This document shows, piece by piece, positions 1 to 6,518 of a DNA stretch of 64,000 nt. This DNA comes from Marinomonas spartinae. GTDB taxonomy: Bacteria; Pseudomonadota; Gammaproteobacteria; Pseudomonadales; Marinomonadaceae. Every line of letters begins with the position of its first letter. Position 1 is the first letter of the stretch. Where the stretch lies: NCBI RefSeq assembly GCF_900089775.1, contig NZ_FLOB01000002.1, positions 620,001-684,000 of the forward strand. Reading direction: 5' to 3'. Both the position numbers and the translations under genes were made by a program. The notes below the pieces were generated by a model. The model was given only the letters and a program-made list of their open reading frames with translations. It had not been told where the DNA came from and did no database searches.

Positions 1-1
1 C

Positions 2-643
2 GCGTGTTCGCTGGCGGCAAAGCTGGAAGTGATTGCGGCAGATCCGCTAAAGGGGATCGGTTGGCGGGATTTTTCGACCAGCAAAGAAAAGGCGAATTCT
101 GGGCGTTTGAAGGTCGATGACCTGGCAACGGTGGCGGCAGAGATTAATAAGGCGCAGTTTAACCGGCGTTTGTTTTTCACGCTGCAGTTATGCCAAGCCA
201 CACGCATTGAAGAAACATGCTTGGCGGAATGGTCACATTTTTATCTTGATCGTGGCGAGTGGGTTATCCCCGCTGAGAATACGAAAACAGGCGTGGAGTT
301 GCGTACGCCGCTGTCTCCTGAGCTGGTCGCGCTGTTGCGGCAGGCTAGGGCATCGCGTCGCGGCCAGTATGTTTTTAGCCGTTGCGGTAAGCGGCCCATT
401 AGCACGATGACGGCTTGTAATTGGTATAAGGATCTGCGCAGCGGCATGGATATGTATTTTACGTCTCATGACATGCGTAAACTTGCTAACGATTATTGGA
501 TGCAAAGCGGCGTTGATAGCACCGTGCGGAAAATGCTTCTTAACCACTCTCGCGGGGATTTGGAAGGTCGATATGAGAGTGAATACGCATGGCCGCTGAT
601 GGTGGAGGCCGTAGGGAAATTGGCTGCGGAAGTGGTTTTGTAG
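2..643 (+). CDS. int: Tyrosine recombinase / phage integrase, 3' part
   Basis: C-terminal catalytic part of a tyrosine site-specific recombinase that would integrate and excise the prophage. The frame is open at base 2, so the N-terminal arm- and core-binding domains lie upstream. The catalytic set is visible in order: Arg in ATRIEET, His and Arg in SHDMRKL, His in LLNHSRG and the probable nucleophile Tyr in GRYESEYAW. A terminator follows immediately. Given the tRNA-Val remnant at the other end of the prophage, this enzyme probably recombines in a tRNA-Val(GAC) gene. That target is inferred, because the left attachment site is not visible. Confidence 0.9.
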   Translation, partial: ACSLAAKLEVIAADPLKGIGWRDFSTSKEKANSGRLKVDDLATVAAEINKAQFNRRLFFTLQLCQATRIEETCLAEWSHFYLDRGEWVIPAENTKTGVELRTPLSPELVALLRQARASRRGQYVFSRCGKRPISTMTACNWYKDLRSGMDMYFTSHDMRKLANDYWMQSGVDSTVRKMLLNHSRGDLEGRYESEYAWPLMVEAVGKLAAEVVL

Positions 644-652
644 GAAATAAAA

Positions 653-676
653 AGCCCTCGCGGGGAGGGCTTTTTT
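653..676 (+). terminator. Rho-independent terminator after integrase
   Basis: AGCCCTC and GAGGGCT form a 7-bp stem around a GCGGG loop, directly followed by TTTTTT, ten bases after the integrase stop. It separates the plus-strand integrase from the converging minus-strand early genes. Confidence 0.8.
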
Positions 677-689
677 ATCTATTTTTATC

Positions 690-950
690 TTATGCCATTT
701 CAATTTTTGTCAAAAGATCATTTAGCAATAAGAATCCCTCAAAAGTCTGTTTGTCAGTCAGATCTCGTGGTGTTTTATCTAAAAAGTCAGAAAGTTTTTC
801 CGCTTTTCTCTTAACATGGACACTTAAATTTTTTGAAGAAAAATCTCTGTTTTTGTTTTCTTCAAGTAAATCTTGGTTGTCGATTGAGTTTGCTAGTGTG
901 TATCCATCAGCAAGATTTTTTTCCAAGAAAAGATTTATTAGTGTAGTCAT
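690..950 (-). CDS. Small hypothetical phage early protein (86 aa)
   Basis: Charged, helical 86-residue protein with no motif I recognise. The start at 950 is well supported: an AGAGGAT ribosome site sits at proper spacing, and the upstream region is one of three copies of a conserved leader (promoter, palindrome, hairpin). Its promoter matches the one in front of the gene at 2749-3117, so the two are probably co-regulated. It lies next to the integrase, a position where phages often place excision or small host-interaction genes, but nothing in the sequence identifies such a role. Confidence 0.6.
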   Translation of the reverse strand: MTTLINLFLEKNLADGYTLANSIDNQDLLEENKNRDFSSKNLSVHVKRKAEKLSDFLDKTPRDLTDKQTFEGFLLLNDLLTKIEMA

Positions 951-1028
951 GATGTATATCCTCTTAGTTAGGTTGGCTTCGGGCGATTCCCGTAAGCACA
1001 GTTATACTATAGCGTCGCGTTTGCGACG
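951..1028 (-). promoter_or_regulatory. Early promoter with palindromic operator and structured 5' leader, copy A
   Basis: Read on the minus strand: a perfect inverted repeat (CGTCGC, 4-base spacer, GCGACG; 1013-1028), a -10-like TATAGT just downstream, then a leader whose segment 976-997 folds as GCTT-A-CGGG, loop AATCG, CCCG-AAGC. The conserved string CTAACTAAGAGGA then supplies the ribosome site. The same arrangement recurs at 3118-3194, and the hairpin part recurs at 2667-2711. Confidence 0.65.
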
Positions 1029-1058
1029 TTTAAAACGTTAAGTTGAATTTCTTTGAAA

Positions 1059-1292
1059 TTATTTTCTATCACCCAAACTAAACACCGATGTCATAGAGCC
1101 AAATTCATGCGCGTGCTCAATGCGCTCAAATTTATTAATCTCTTTTAAGTGTTTCATATTGAGTTCAGGATTCGTTCGCCCTTGACCCAGCAAAAGAACG
1201 CTTGACCCGCTGGTCACGAACTTGTCTTTTTCAGTTATTTCAAACGTTCGCTTTCCTATTTTTAACGTCAGAAGCACTTTTGATTTAATCAA
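1059..1292 (-). CDS. Small hypothetical protein (77 aa)
   Basis: 77-residue protein whose start overlaps the end of the upstream gene (1285-1773) by eight bases, so the two are probably translationally coupled. The N-terminal half (KVLLTLKIGKRTFEITEKD) reads like a short beta-sheet domain. No family is recognised. It is the last gene of the minus-strand early transcript before an intergenic gap. Confidence 0.5.
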   Translation of the reverse strand: MIKSKVLLTLKIGKRTFEITEKDKFVTSGSSVLLLGQGRTNPELNMKHLKEINKFERIEHAHEFGSMTSVFSLGDRK

Positions 1293-1773
1293 TGCCCAGC
1301 TCCTTGGCTTTTGCTTCCTGTCTCGCCCACTCTAAGTCCTCTTCACGAGTACGCGCAAAGAATTTATAGATGTAGCTTTCTTTGTCTGTTTCTATATCAG
1401 TCAGTAATTCTGCGTCACTGTTTTCTGAAAATATCGCGGCGCATACACTTTGATGTAATCGCCACCATACTTTGTTCCCCGTCGGGAAATCGACGGCGAA
1501 GTCTTCAAAGGTTGGATACCATTTGATTTTCTGGCTTTCTTGTTCAGCATCAAAAATACCATCAATGCACTCGGTACGTTGTGAGCATAGTGCATAGATT
1601 TCAGTGTCGATATCGTCAGGAATGGCGTGCTGTCCAGACTCCCAGCGTTGCCAGCTTCGAGCTGGATGTTTGCCGCCTAAGCCCGCGATACACTCGGCAG
1701 CTTCGGTTGTGGATGCGAAGAATAGTCCGCGCATTGCTTGAAGTTCTGGTGCTGTTAATTTAGACCATGACAT
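1285..1773 (-). CDS. YdiL/DUF1870-like helix-turn-helix protein
   Basis: The first 60 residues match the pattern of the YdiL-type N-terminal domain: a short helix-turn-helix, then a W-x-x-W-E-S-G motif (SWQRWESGQ) and an acidic segment (IPDDID). Such domains resemble Cro/CI folds, and this is the only candidate DNA-binding regulator I see in the early region. The remaining ~100 residues are unrecognised. It starts two bases after the stop of 1776-2666 and is probably in the same transcript. Calling it the lysogeny repressor would be speculation. Confidence 0.55.
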   Translation of the reverse strand: MSWSKLTAPELQAMRGLFFASTTEAAECIAGLGGKHPARSWQRWESGQHAIPDDIDTEIYALCSQRTECIDGIFDAEQESQKIKWYPTFEDFAVDFPTGNKVWWRLHQSVCAAIFSENSDAELLTDIETDKESYIYKFFARTREEDLEWARQEAKAKELGID

Positions 1774-1775
1774 TT

Positions 1776-2666
1776 TTAATTTAACTCCTTTAATTTTTGG
1801 AATGGTTTATTGGGCGCGTAACCCGTCGAGTATCCCAGCCCTGAATTCATTTTGTGGTAAAAGATGAATTCAGGTTCGCTTCTAAAATAAGTTGCAGCAA
1901 TTTGATTTCTTGTCTTATCTAGAACACCCTTGTATTTCTCAAGTAGCCCCCTAAGGGCTAAATGATTGGAAAGGCAATCTTTAATTTCATCCAAAACATC
2001 GTCGTGATATTCATTCCTGTTCTTTTCGACGTTTTCGATGTGATTAAAATAGAGATCAATAATTTTGGATTCGCTCATAAATTCGCTTTCTGGGGCATTA
2101 AACTCGATTAAGAGTCTTTCGTACTCATACATTTCATGCTCGTACGTTTTCTTCACTGCTTTTAAGTTTTCAAGAGAGCGATTAGCGTATTGGTCTCGCG
2201 TGTCGTACGGGTGAGCGTCGTGAGGTAGCCACGTTTCTAAGTACTCCCATTCCGCTTTCCAGCGAATTTCGAAAAACGGGGTTCTCACCCCATGCCTCGC
2301 TCCGTCTAGTAATACATACACGCTCTCTGAGTCGCAGCCTATTCCAGTGAAGTTGCTGTCGCTGGTGAGCCAGCAACCAAAGGCTTCGAGTACGTCGATA
2401 TCGACGTTGAAGCTCTTGAGCACAAGCTCTCTTAAATTCTGTCTTTTTCGCTTCGGTAGAATCTGTAATGTGCATCCATAGCAAAGCCCAAAGTAACGGC
2501 TCCCCTCGTAAGCCATTCTAAAACCGTGAGGACGCCCATAGTAGCCGCCATGTTCGGCGGCGAAGCCATTAATTGCTTCAATCTCGCAAACATCACTTTC
2601 ATTATATTCAATGTCTTTTTCGTATTCTGTTATGTCGGTGCATTTAAATTTCAGAATGGCTTTCAT
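1776..2666 (-). CDS. Hypothetical phage protein (296 aa)
   Basis: A 296-residue soluble, acidic and aromatic-rich protein without a motif I recognise. It is preceded by leader copy C with an AGAGGA ribosome site. It forms a tight run with 1285-1773 and 1059-1292. The middle segment (150-230) is rich in Glu, Lys and Tyr and probably helical or coiled. As the largest early gene of this compact prophage it may be involved in replication or host takeover, but nothing in the sequence shows it. Confidence 0.55.
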   Translation of the reverse strand: MKAILKFKCTDITEYEKDIEYNESDVCEIEAINGFAAEHGGYYGRPHGFRMAYEGSRYFGLCYGCTLQILPKRKRQNLRELVLKSFNVDIDVLEAFGCWLTSDSNFTGIGCDSESVYVLLDGARHGVRTPFFEIRWKAEWEYLETWLPHDAHPYDTRDQYANRSLENLKAVKKTYEHEMYEYERLLIEFNAPESEFMSESKIIDLYFNHIENVEKNRNEYHDDVLDEIKDCLSNHLALRGLLEKYKGVLDKTRNQIAATYFRSEPEFIFYHKMNSGLGYSTGYAPNKPFQKLKELN

Positions 2667-2711
2667 GTTGTTGTCCTCTTAGTTAGGTTTGCTTCGGTCT
2701 GTACCGTAAGC
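2667..2711 (-). promoter_or_regulatory. Structured 5' leader, copy C (hairpin without operator)
   Basis: Minus-strand hairpin GCTT-A-CGGT, loop ACAG, ACCG-AAGC (2691-2711), followed by CTAACTAAGAGGA and the ATG at 2666. Compared with copies A and B the pair closing the loop is changed from G-C to T-A on both sides, a compensatory change that keeps the stem. The palindromic operator of the other two copies is absent here. This copy lies directly behind a terminator hairpin. Confidence 0.6.
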
Positions 2712-2720
2712 AGTTGAAAT

Positions 2721-2744
2721 AAGCGCCCCATCATTGGGGCGCTT
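2721..2744 (-). terminator. Strong hairpin terminator between early genes
   Basis: AAGCGCCCCA pairs with TGGGGCGCTT around a 4-base loop. On the minus strand it follows the stop of 2749-3117 and is trailed only by ATTT, so it may terminate weakly or protect the 3' end. On the plus strand it is trailed by AGTTTT. Confidence 0.6.
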
Positions 2745-2748
2745 AGTT

Positions 2749-3117
2749 TTAGATCATTGATTCAAGTTGTTCTTTTGCTAACTGATTTGCTCTTTTGTTA
2801 AGAGCGTCTAATACTGTGTAGTCATCTTCGATGAACGCTAGCAGCTCCTGTGACTCGTCTGCGTCACAGCCGTAAATTGTGGCTACAGCCATTTCATAAC
2901 CGTTGTACGCCATCATTCCGTTATTTCGCTCTTCGCTTTGGTAGATAACTTCAAAGCTTTTTTCTTCTCCATTGAACGTAACGTCAACCACGAAGTTTAC
3001 TTGAAAGCCTTCAAGAACAGGTCCGTAAGTCGCGGCGTTTGAAAACTCTTGGTTAAGCTCTGTGAAGTCTGTGAATGTTTCTTCAGAAGTGATTTTGAAT
3101 GAAATTGAATTAGTCAT
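2749..3117 (-). CDS. Hypothetical phage early protein (122 aa)
   Basis: 122-residue protein, mostly beta-like in the first 80 residues (alternating hydrophobic stretches, VNFVVDVTFNGEEKSFEVIY) with a helical tail. No family is recognised. The ATG at 3117 follows a GAGGATC ribosome site and the full copy B of the repeated leader. It is the promoter-proximal gene of the minus-strand early block. A hairpin separates it from the next gene. Confidence 0.55.
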   Translation of the reverse strand: MTNSISFKITSEETFTDFTELNQEFSNAATYGPVLEGFQVNFVVDVTFNGEEKSFEVIYQSEERNNGMMAYNGYEMAVATIYGCDADESQELLAFIEDDYTVLDALNKRANQLAKEQLESMI

Positions 3118-3194
3118 GATGTGATCCTCTTAGTTAGGTTGGCTTCGGGCGGTTCCCGTAAGCACAGTTATACTATATCGTCGCGTTTGCGACG
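3118..3194 (-). promoter_or_regulatory. Early promoter with palindromic operator and structured 5' leader, copy B
   Basis: Nearly identical to copy A: inverted repeat CGTCGCGTTTGCGACG at 3179-3194, -10-like ATAGTATAAC, hairpin 3142-3163 (loop AACCG) and CTAACTAAGAGGA ahead of the ATG. Positions that differ from copy A fall in loops or outside the hairpin, which points to selection on the structure as well as the sequence. Confidence 0.65.
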
Positions 3195-3525
3195 TGTAAA
3201 GCACTTTATTGAATTTATTTTAAATTATTTTTCTTTTATTTTCCGTCACCATGCCGTCACTAATGGAATTTACATAAGTGGCATTTTATTAGTGTTTATG
3301 CACCTTTGAAGTCGATTGTTTTGTATTCCAATGAAGAATACAAAGTTAGCTTTTCGCGCGCGCAAGGCTTGCGAGAGGGGAAGTTAGGAGGTACATTTTG
3401 TTCATGCTCTGAGAACTGTGTTTGAAGGGCAACACACTATATAGAACCCGCCAGTATTTCGTATTGAGCGGGTTTTTTCGTTTCTAGCCTCGCAATCGCG
3501 GGGCTTTCTTGTTTTTGGAGTCTGC
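3195..3525. other. Intergenic region between early and lysis modules, two terminator hairpins
   Basis: No gene is visible. Near 3318-3342 TTGTATTC and GAATACAA form an inverted repeat. At 3445-3478 AACCCGC and GCGGGTT flank a 15-base loop followed by a T run. At 3486-3505 AGCCTCGC-AATC-GCGGGGCT makes a second hairpin. Late transcription of the lysis genes probably starts in or passes through this region, possibly with antitermination. The GC-rich stretch 3353-3388 resembles a segment near 57617. Confidence 0.5.
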
Positions 3526-3855
3526 ATGAGTGATTTAGATTCGTTTAAAGAGCTTATAGCTGCTCAACGTATCGAAAATAAAGAGCAATTTGCAGAGCAA
3601 AGACGGGCAATAACGGAGCTGGTTAAATCTGTATCTGAACTCAGCTCAATACTAGCGCGTTCAGAGGAGCGACATCTTAGGCATGATGATGGTGTTAGGC
3701 GCCATGACAACGTTTTAGATGATCATGAGATTCGTATTAGACGGGTTGAGGTTAAAACAACAACGGCGACAGGTAGTTGGAAAACCATAACTTTTCTTGG
3801 TTCATTTGTCGCTGCAGTCATCACTATTGCATTGAATTATTGGGGCATCAAATGA
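3526..3855 (+). CDS. Membrane-anchored coiled-coil protein, holin-like (109 aa)
   Basis: Residues 1-80 are highly charged and helical with coiled-coil character. Residues 84-105 form one hydrophobic transmembrane segment (TITFLGSFVAAVITIALNYW). This C-terminal anchor layout resembles XhlA-like holin accessory proteins. It lies directly upstream of the endolysin and overlaps it by ATGA, which supports a lysis role. The holin assignment is inferred from position and topology. Confidence 0.55.
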   Translation: MSDLDSFKELIAAQRIENKEQFAEQRRAITELVKSVSELSSILARSEERHLRHDDGVRRHDNVLDDHEIRIRRVEVKTTTATGSWKTITFLGSFVAAVITIALNYWGIK

Positions 3856-4367
3856 GCGGTTTAAACCTTTCTCAATTCCGTGAATACGTTGTGTTGCCTG
3901 CGTTACAGCAGATCGGTGCGTATTCATTAGCGGCGGATCAACTGGTAATGGGGACGCTGTCGCAAGAGTCACACGGCACCTACATAAAACAGCTCGGCAA
4001 AGGCCCAGCTATGGGGCTGTTTCAGATGGAGCCATTCACTCATAAAGATTTGTGGCTCAAATTTATTAAATACAAGCCTGCATTGCGTGACGCGCTGCTT
4101 AATATGACGTCTGACAGCGTCGATGAGAATTACGATGCCTGCGGCTGGCCAGACCATAACGCATTGGTTTGGAACAATCGATACGCTGCGGCAATGTGCC
4201 GTACGCACTATTTAAGAGTGCCGGAAGTGTTGCCTAATGCTAATGATATCAGCGGCTTAGCGAGCTATTGGAAACGATTTTATAACACTATCCATGGCGC
4301 TGGTGCTGTTAACGAGTTCATTAAAAACTTTCCATACGATTTGTATGGGCTAGAGAGAGAGGTGTGA
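3852..4367 (+). CDS. Phage endolysin, lytic transglycosylase-like (171 aa)
   Basis: Would cleave peptidoglycan during lysis. The N-terminal part has a lysozyme-like pattern: catalytic Glu candidate in LSQESHGTY followed by GPAMGLFQMEP, which matches the E-S...G-x-x-Q-x-x-P pattern of SLT-type enzymes. No signal peptide is seen, so export would depend on the neighbouring holin. The ATG at 3852 overlaps the preceding stop by ATGA. The next gene also overlaps. Confidence 0.7.
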   Translation: MSGLNLSQFREYVVLPALQQIGAYSLAADQLVMGTLSQESHGTYIKQLGKGPAMGLFQMEPFTHKDLWLKFIKYKPALRDALLNMTSDSVDENYDACGWPDHNALVWNNRYAAAMCRTHYLRVPEVLPNANDISGLASYWKRFYNTIHGAGAVNEFIKNFPYDLYGLEREV

Positions 4368-4369
4368 TT

Positions 4370-4675
4370 ATGCGTGTATTTCGTTTGATGTTTACGCTTG
4401 GTTTGATGTTGTTATTTATGCCGTTTTCTGCTTATGCAGCGGATGCCGTGGCAACCGATAATGGCGGTGTTATCGCCATGATTGTTGGCGCCTTACCTTC
4501 ACTGGTTGAGATGCTGCCCGCTTGGGTTGGTGTGGTGATTGGTGTGTTATATGCGGTGGCTCATGCTGTTGCGATGTTGCCCAAGCGCTTTACAGATAGT
4601 TGGCCTAATTGGTTGAAAGCATTGATTAATTTGTTAGCCGCTAACTATGGCAAGGCTAAGAATAAAGATGGTTAG
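4370..4675 (+). CDS. Small membrane protein of the lysis cassette (holin candidate)
   Basis: About 101 residues with an N-terminal hydrophobic signal-like segment ending in AYA and a second hydrophobic helix (AWVGVVIGVLYAVAHAVAML), then a basic C-terminus. A GTG at 4364 is also possible and would overlap the preceding stop. I prefer the ATG because of the GAGAGAGGTG upstream. Between endolysin and spanins, a two-helix membrane protein is most simply a holin or antiholin. The exact role is not shown by any motif. Confidence 0.55.
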   Translation: MRVFRLMFTLGLMLLFMPFSAYAADAVATDNGGVIAMIVGALPSLVEMLPAWVGVVIGVLYAVAHAVAMLPKRFTDSWPNWLKALINLLAANYGKAKNKDG

Positions 4676-4889
4676 TTTACTGAAATTCCTACTCATCCTG
4701 ATCGAATGGGGTGTACAGCTAAAGAGGCGTGATGATGAAGCACAGAAACAACAGCGCTTACATCAAGCGCGCACTGATCCTGCTAACTATCTGCGCCAGT
4801 TTGGGCGGGTGCACGACGTTAAGCCCGATGAGTCAGCCAGCCCAATGCCAGGCGGTAGAGCCAGTGCTGATAAACACGACAGTCAATGA
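4668..4889 (+). CDS. Rz-like inner-membrane spanin candidate (73 aa)
   Basis: Short protein with a hydrophobic N-terminus (LLKFLLILIEWGVQL) followed by a charged, helical periplasmic part. This is the layout of an i-spanin, which spans the periplasm and joins an outer-membrane lipoprotein to fuse the membranes at lysis. The strongest support is that an Rz1-like lipoprotein gene is nested in the +1 frame inside it, the classical Rz/Rz1 architecture. Confidence 0.6.
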   Translation: MVSLLKFLLILIEWGVQLKRRDDEAQKQQRLHQARTDPANYLRQFGRVHDVKPDESASPMPGGRASADKHDSQ

Positions 4890-4977
4890 CGTGGCGTTCA
4901 CTGTTCCTATCGATGAGATGGGGCAAATAACCGCCTACATAGAGCAGTTGAGGCAGTGTGTGTATGGACGACTTTAG
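4729..4977 (+). CDS. Rz1-like outer-membrane spanin lipoprotein (82 aa)
   Basis: Signal peptide with a lipobox (ICASLGGCTTL, Cys near residue 28) and a short mature part, as expected for an o-spanin. It starts inside the Rz-like gene in another frame and runs past its end. The mature part contains conserved-looking Cys and Pro residues and ends in a predicted helix. Confidence 0.65.
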   Translation: MMMKHRNNSAYIKRALILLTICASLGGCTTLSPMSQPAQCQAVEPVLINTTVNDVAFTVPIDEMGQITAYIEQLRQCVYGRL

Positions 4978-5695
4978 ATTTTCAATTAAAAATGATTTTG
5001 ATGGAATTGATAGGATTCTCAATAGCTTAGAAAAGGATTTAATTCCCAAGGCAACTGTTCGGGCACTTAATCGTACAGCTGACAAAGTACAGGAGCATCT
5101 CGTAAAGATTGTGTTGCCTAAGTATATCGATAGGCCTACACGCTGGACGCTAAACGCAGTAATGACACGGTATGCGAGACAGAAAAGAATGGAAGCTGTC
5201 ATCCTTTTAAAGGATAGAAGTTACGTATCAAAGGGGGGCGGTGATGCTGCAAGTTATTTAAACCCAATGATTGAGGGTGGTGATCGTAATGCTAAGAACT
5301 TTGAGAGGCGGCTTAGACGTTCTGGTTTGATTCGAAAAGGACAGTATGCTGTGCCTGGCGCAGACATTCGTCTTGATAGGTTCGGTAACATACCTAAATC
5401 AACATCAGCTCATATATTGCGGGACGTACAGGCATTTACAGAGTCTGGGCACAGCCAGAACACAATGCGAAAAGCCCGTAAGTTTTTTATGTTACCAAAG
5501 GCGCCACATAAGCCGATTGGTATCTACTATCGACAAGGCAAGAAGCTTAAGCAAGCGATCGTCTTCACTGATGATGCACCGAACTACGAAAGGCGTTTGC
5601 CATTCTACAAAGAGGCAGACAAGAAAGCCCGTGACGTAATAAGTGAGGAATTTTCGGAAGCAGCCAAATATTATGCGGTTAAGGTGGCTAAGTGA
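4964..5695 (+). CDS. Putative phage virion/tail protein (243 aa)
   Basis: Resembles the minor tail protein Z type by its N-terminal pattern (PKATVRALNRTADKV) and basic, soluble character. I am not certain of the family. A GTG at 4958 is an alternative start. It overlaps the spanin gene by 14 bases. Its position between lysis genes and the small terminase is unusual, since lambda gpZ lies in the tail-completion block. The protein has many Arg and Lys residues and no signal or membrane segment. Confidence 0.5.
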   Translation: MDDFRFSIKNDFDGIDRILNSLEKDLIPKATVRALNRTADKVQEHLVKIVLPKYIDRPTRWTLNAVMTRYARQKRMEAVILLKDRSYVSKGGGDAASYLNPMIEGGDRNAKNFERRLRRSGLIRKGQYAVPGADIRLDRFGNIPKSTSAHILRDVQAFTESGHSQNTMRKARKFFMLPKAPHKPIGIYYRQGKKLKQAIVFTDDAPNYERRLPFYKEADKKARDVISEEFSEAAKYYAVKVAK

Positions 5696-6032
5696 TTGAT
5701 AAATATAATTATGGGTCCTTCCTAGACTTAAAGCATATGGGGGTTATTCTGACCTCATGGTATTTCTAGCTATAAAATGTTCCTAGGACTTCCTTCCTTT
5801 TTGATGATCGGTCATAGAAAGTAGTTTTGTTTGTTTTTGAGTTTTCTGTGATCGATTTTGTCATTATTTTTTATTCTATTTTTGATTTTAAAAACCGACG
5901 ACTTGGGTAACCGCTTCGAAGTCTCCTTATCTGTTTTTCACTAAGCAACATTGTTGTGTGTATGAGGGTGTCAGCTCTTGATTGAATAATGTTTGCTTTC
6001 AAATATTTAGCTTTTCTTTGTGGGTTTTGGAA
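5696..6032. other. AT-rich non-coding region before the terminase (possible cos/late promoter)
   Basis: No convincing gene in 337 bp. In lambda-like phages the cos site lies just before the small terminase gene, so this is the natural place to look for one. I do not recognise a cos sequence by eye. The segment contains several short inverted words (for example CCTAGGA) and T-rich runs. Confidence 0.35.
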
Positions 6033-6518
6033 ATGGGTAAAAAAGTCCAGAAAAAAGAGCTTGCCGACATACTTGGAGTGACTGAAAAAACGCTCACCAC
6101 GTGGCAAAAAAACGGCATGCCGATAGAGATTGTCGGCGGTCGTGGACAGCGAAATACATACGATACTGAGTCCGTAATTGAGTGGCTTGTAACCCAGCGA
6201 ATGTTGAAAGCAGGAGTGGGGCAGGGTAAGGAAGTTTCTAGCGCTTATGATCTAGAAATAGAAACCGCACGATTGAAGCACTGGCAAGCCACAGAAAAAG
6301 AGATTTCAGTGCGTGAAGAAGCCAAGCAATTAGTAAGACGACCTGATATTGAATTCAAGCTAGGCCAGATCATCACCTCTGCAAAATCAGGTTTGATGAA
6401 CTTAGCGCCGCGTCTTTCTCAGCGTCTTGGATTAACCAAAGAGCAAAAAGCGATCGTAGAAGACGAGGTAAAATCCGCGCTGGTAAGCATGGGAGGCGAT
6501 CATGTCATTGACGAGTGA
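6033..6518 (+). CDS. Terminase small subunit (Nu1-like)
   Basis: Binds the packaging site on concatemeric DNA and recruits the large subunit. The N-terminus carries a winged helix-turn-helix typical of Nu1 (KKELADILGVTEKTLTTWQ), followed by GRGQRNTYDTESVIEWL and a helical oligomerisation part. The ATG at 6033 begins the HTH directly and has AAA-rich upstream sequence. An upstream ATG at 5982 would add an unrelated hydrophobic tail. It overlaps the large subunit gene by 17 bases. Confidence 0.85.
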   Translation: MGKKVQKKELADILGVTEKTLTTWQKNGMPIEIVGGRGQRNTYDTESVIEWLVTQRMLKAGVGQGKEVSSAYDLEIETARLKHWQATEKEISVREEAKQLVRRPDIEFKLGQIITSAKSGLMNLAPRLSQRLGLTKEQKAIVEDEVKSALVSMGGDHVIDE

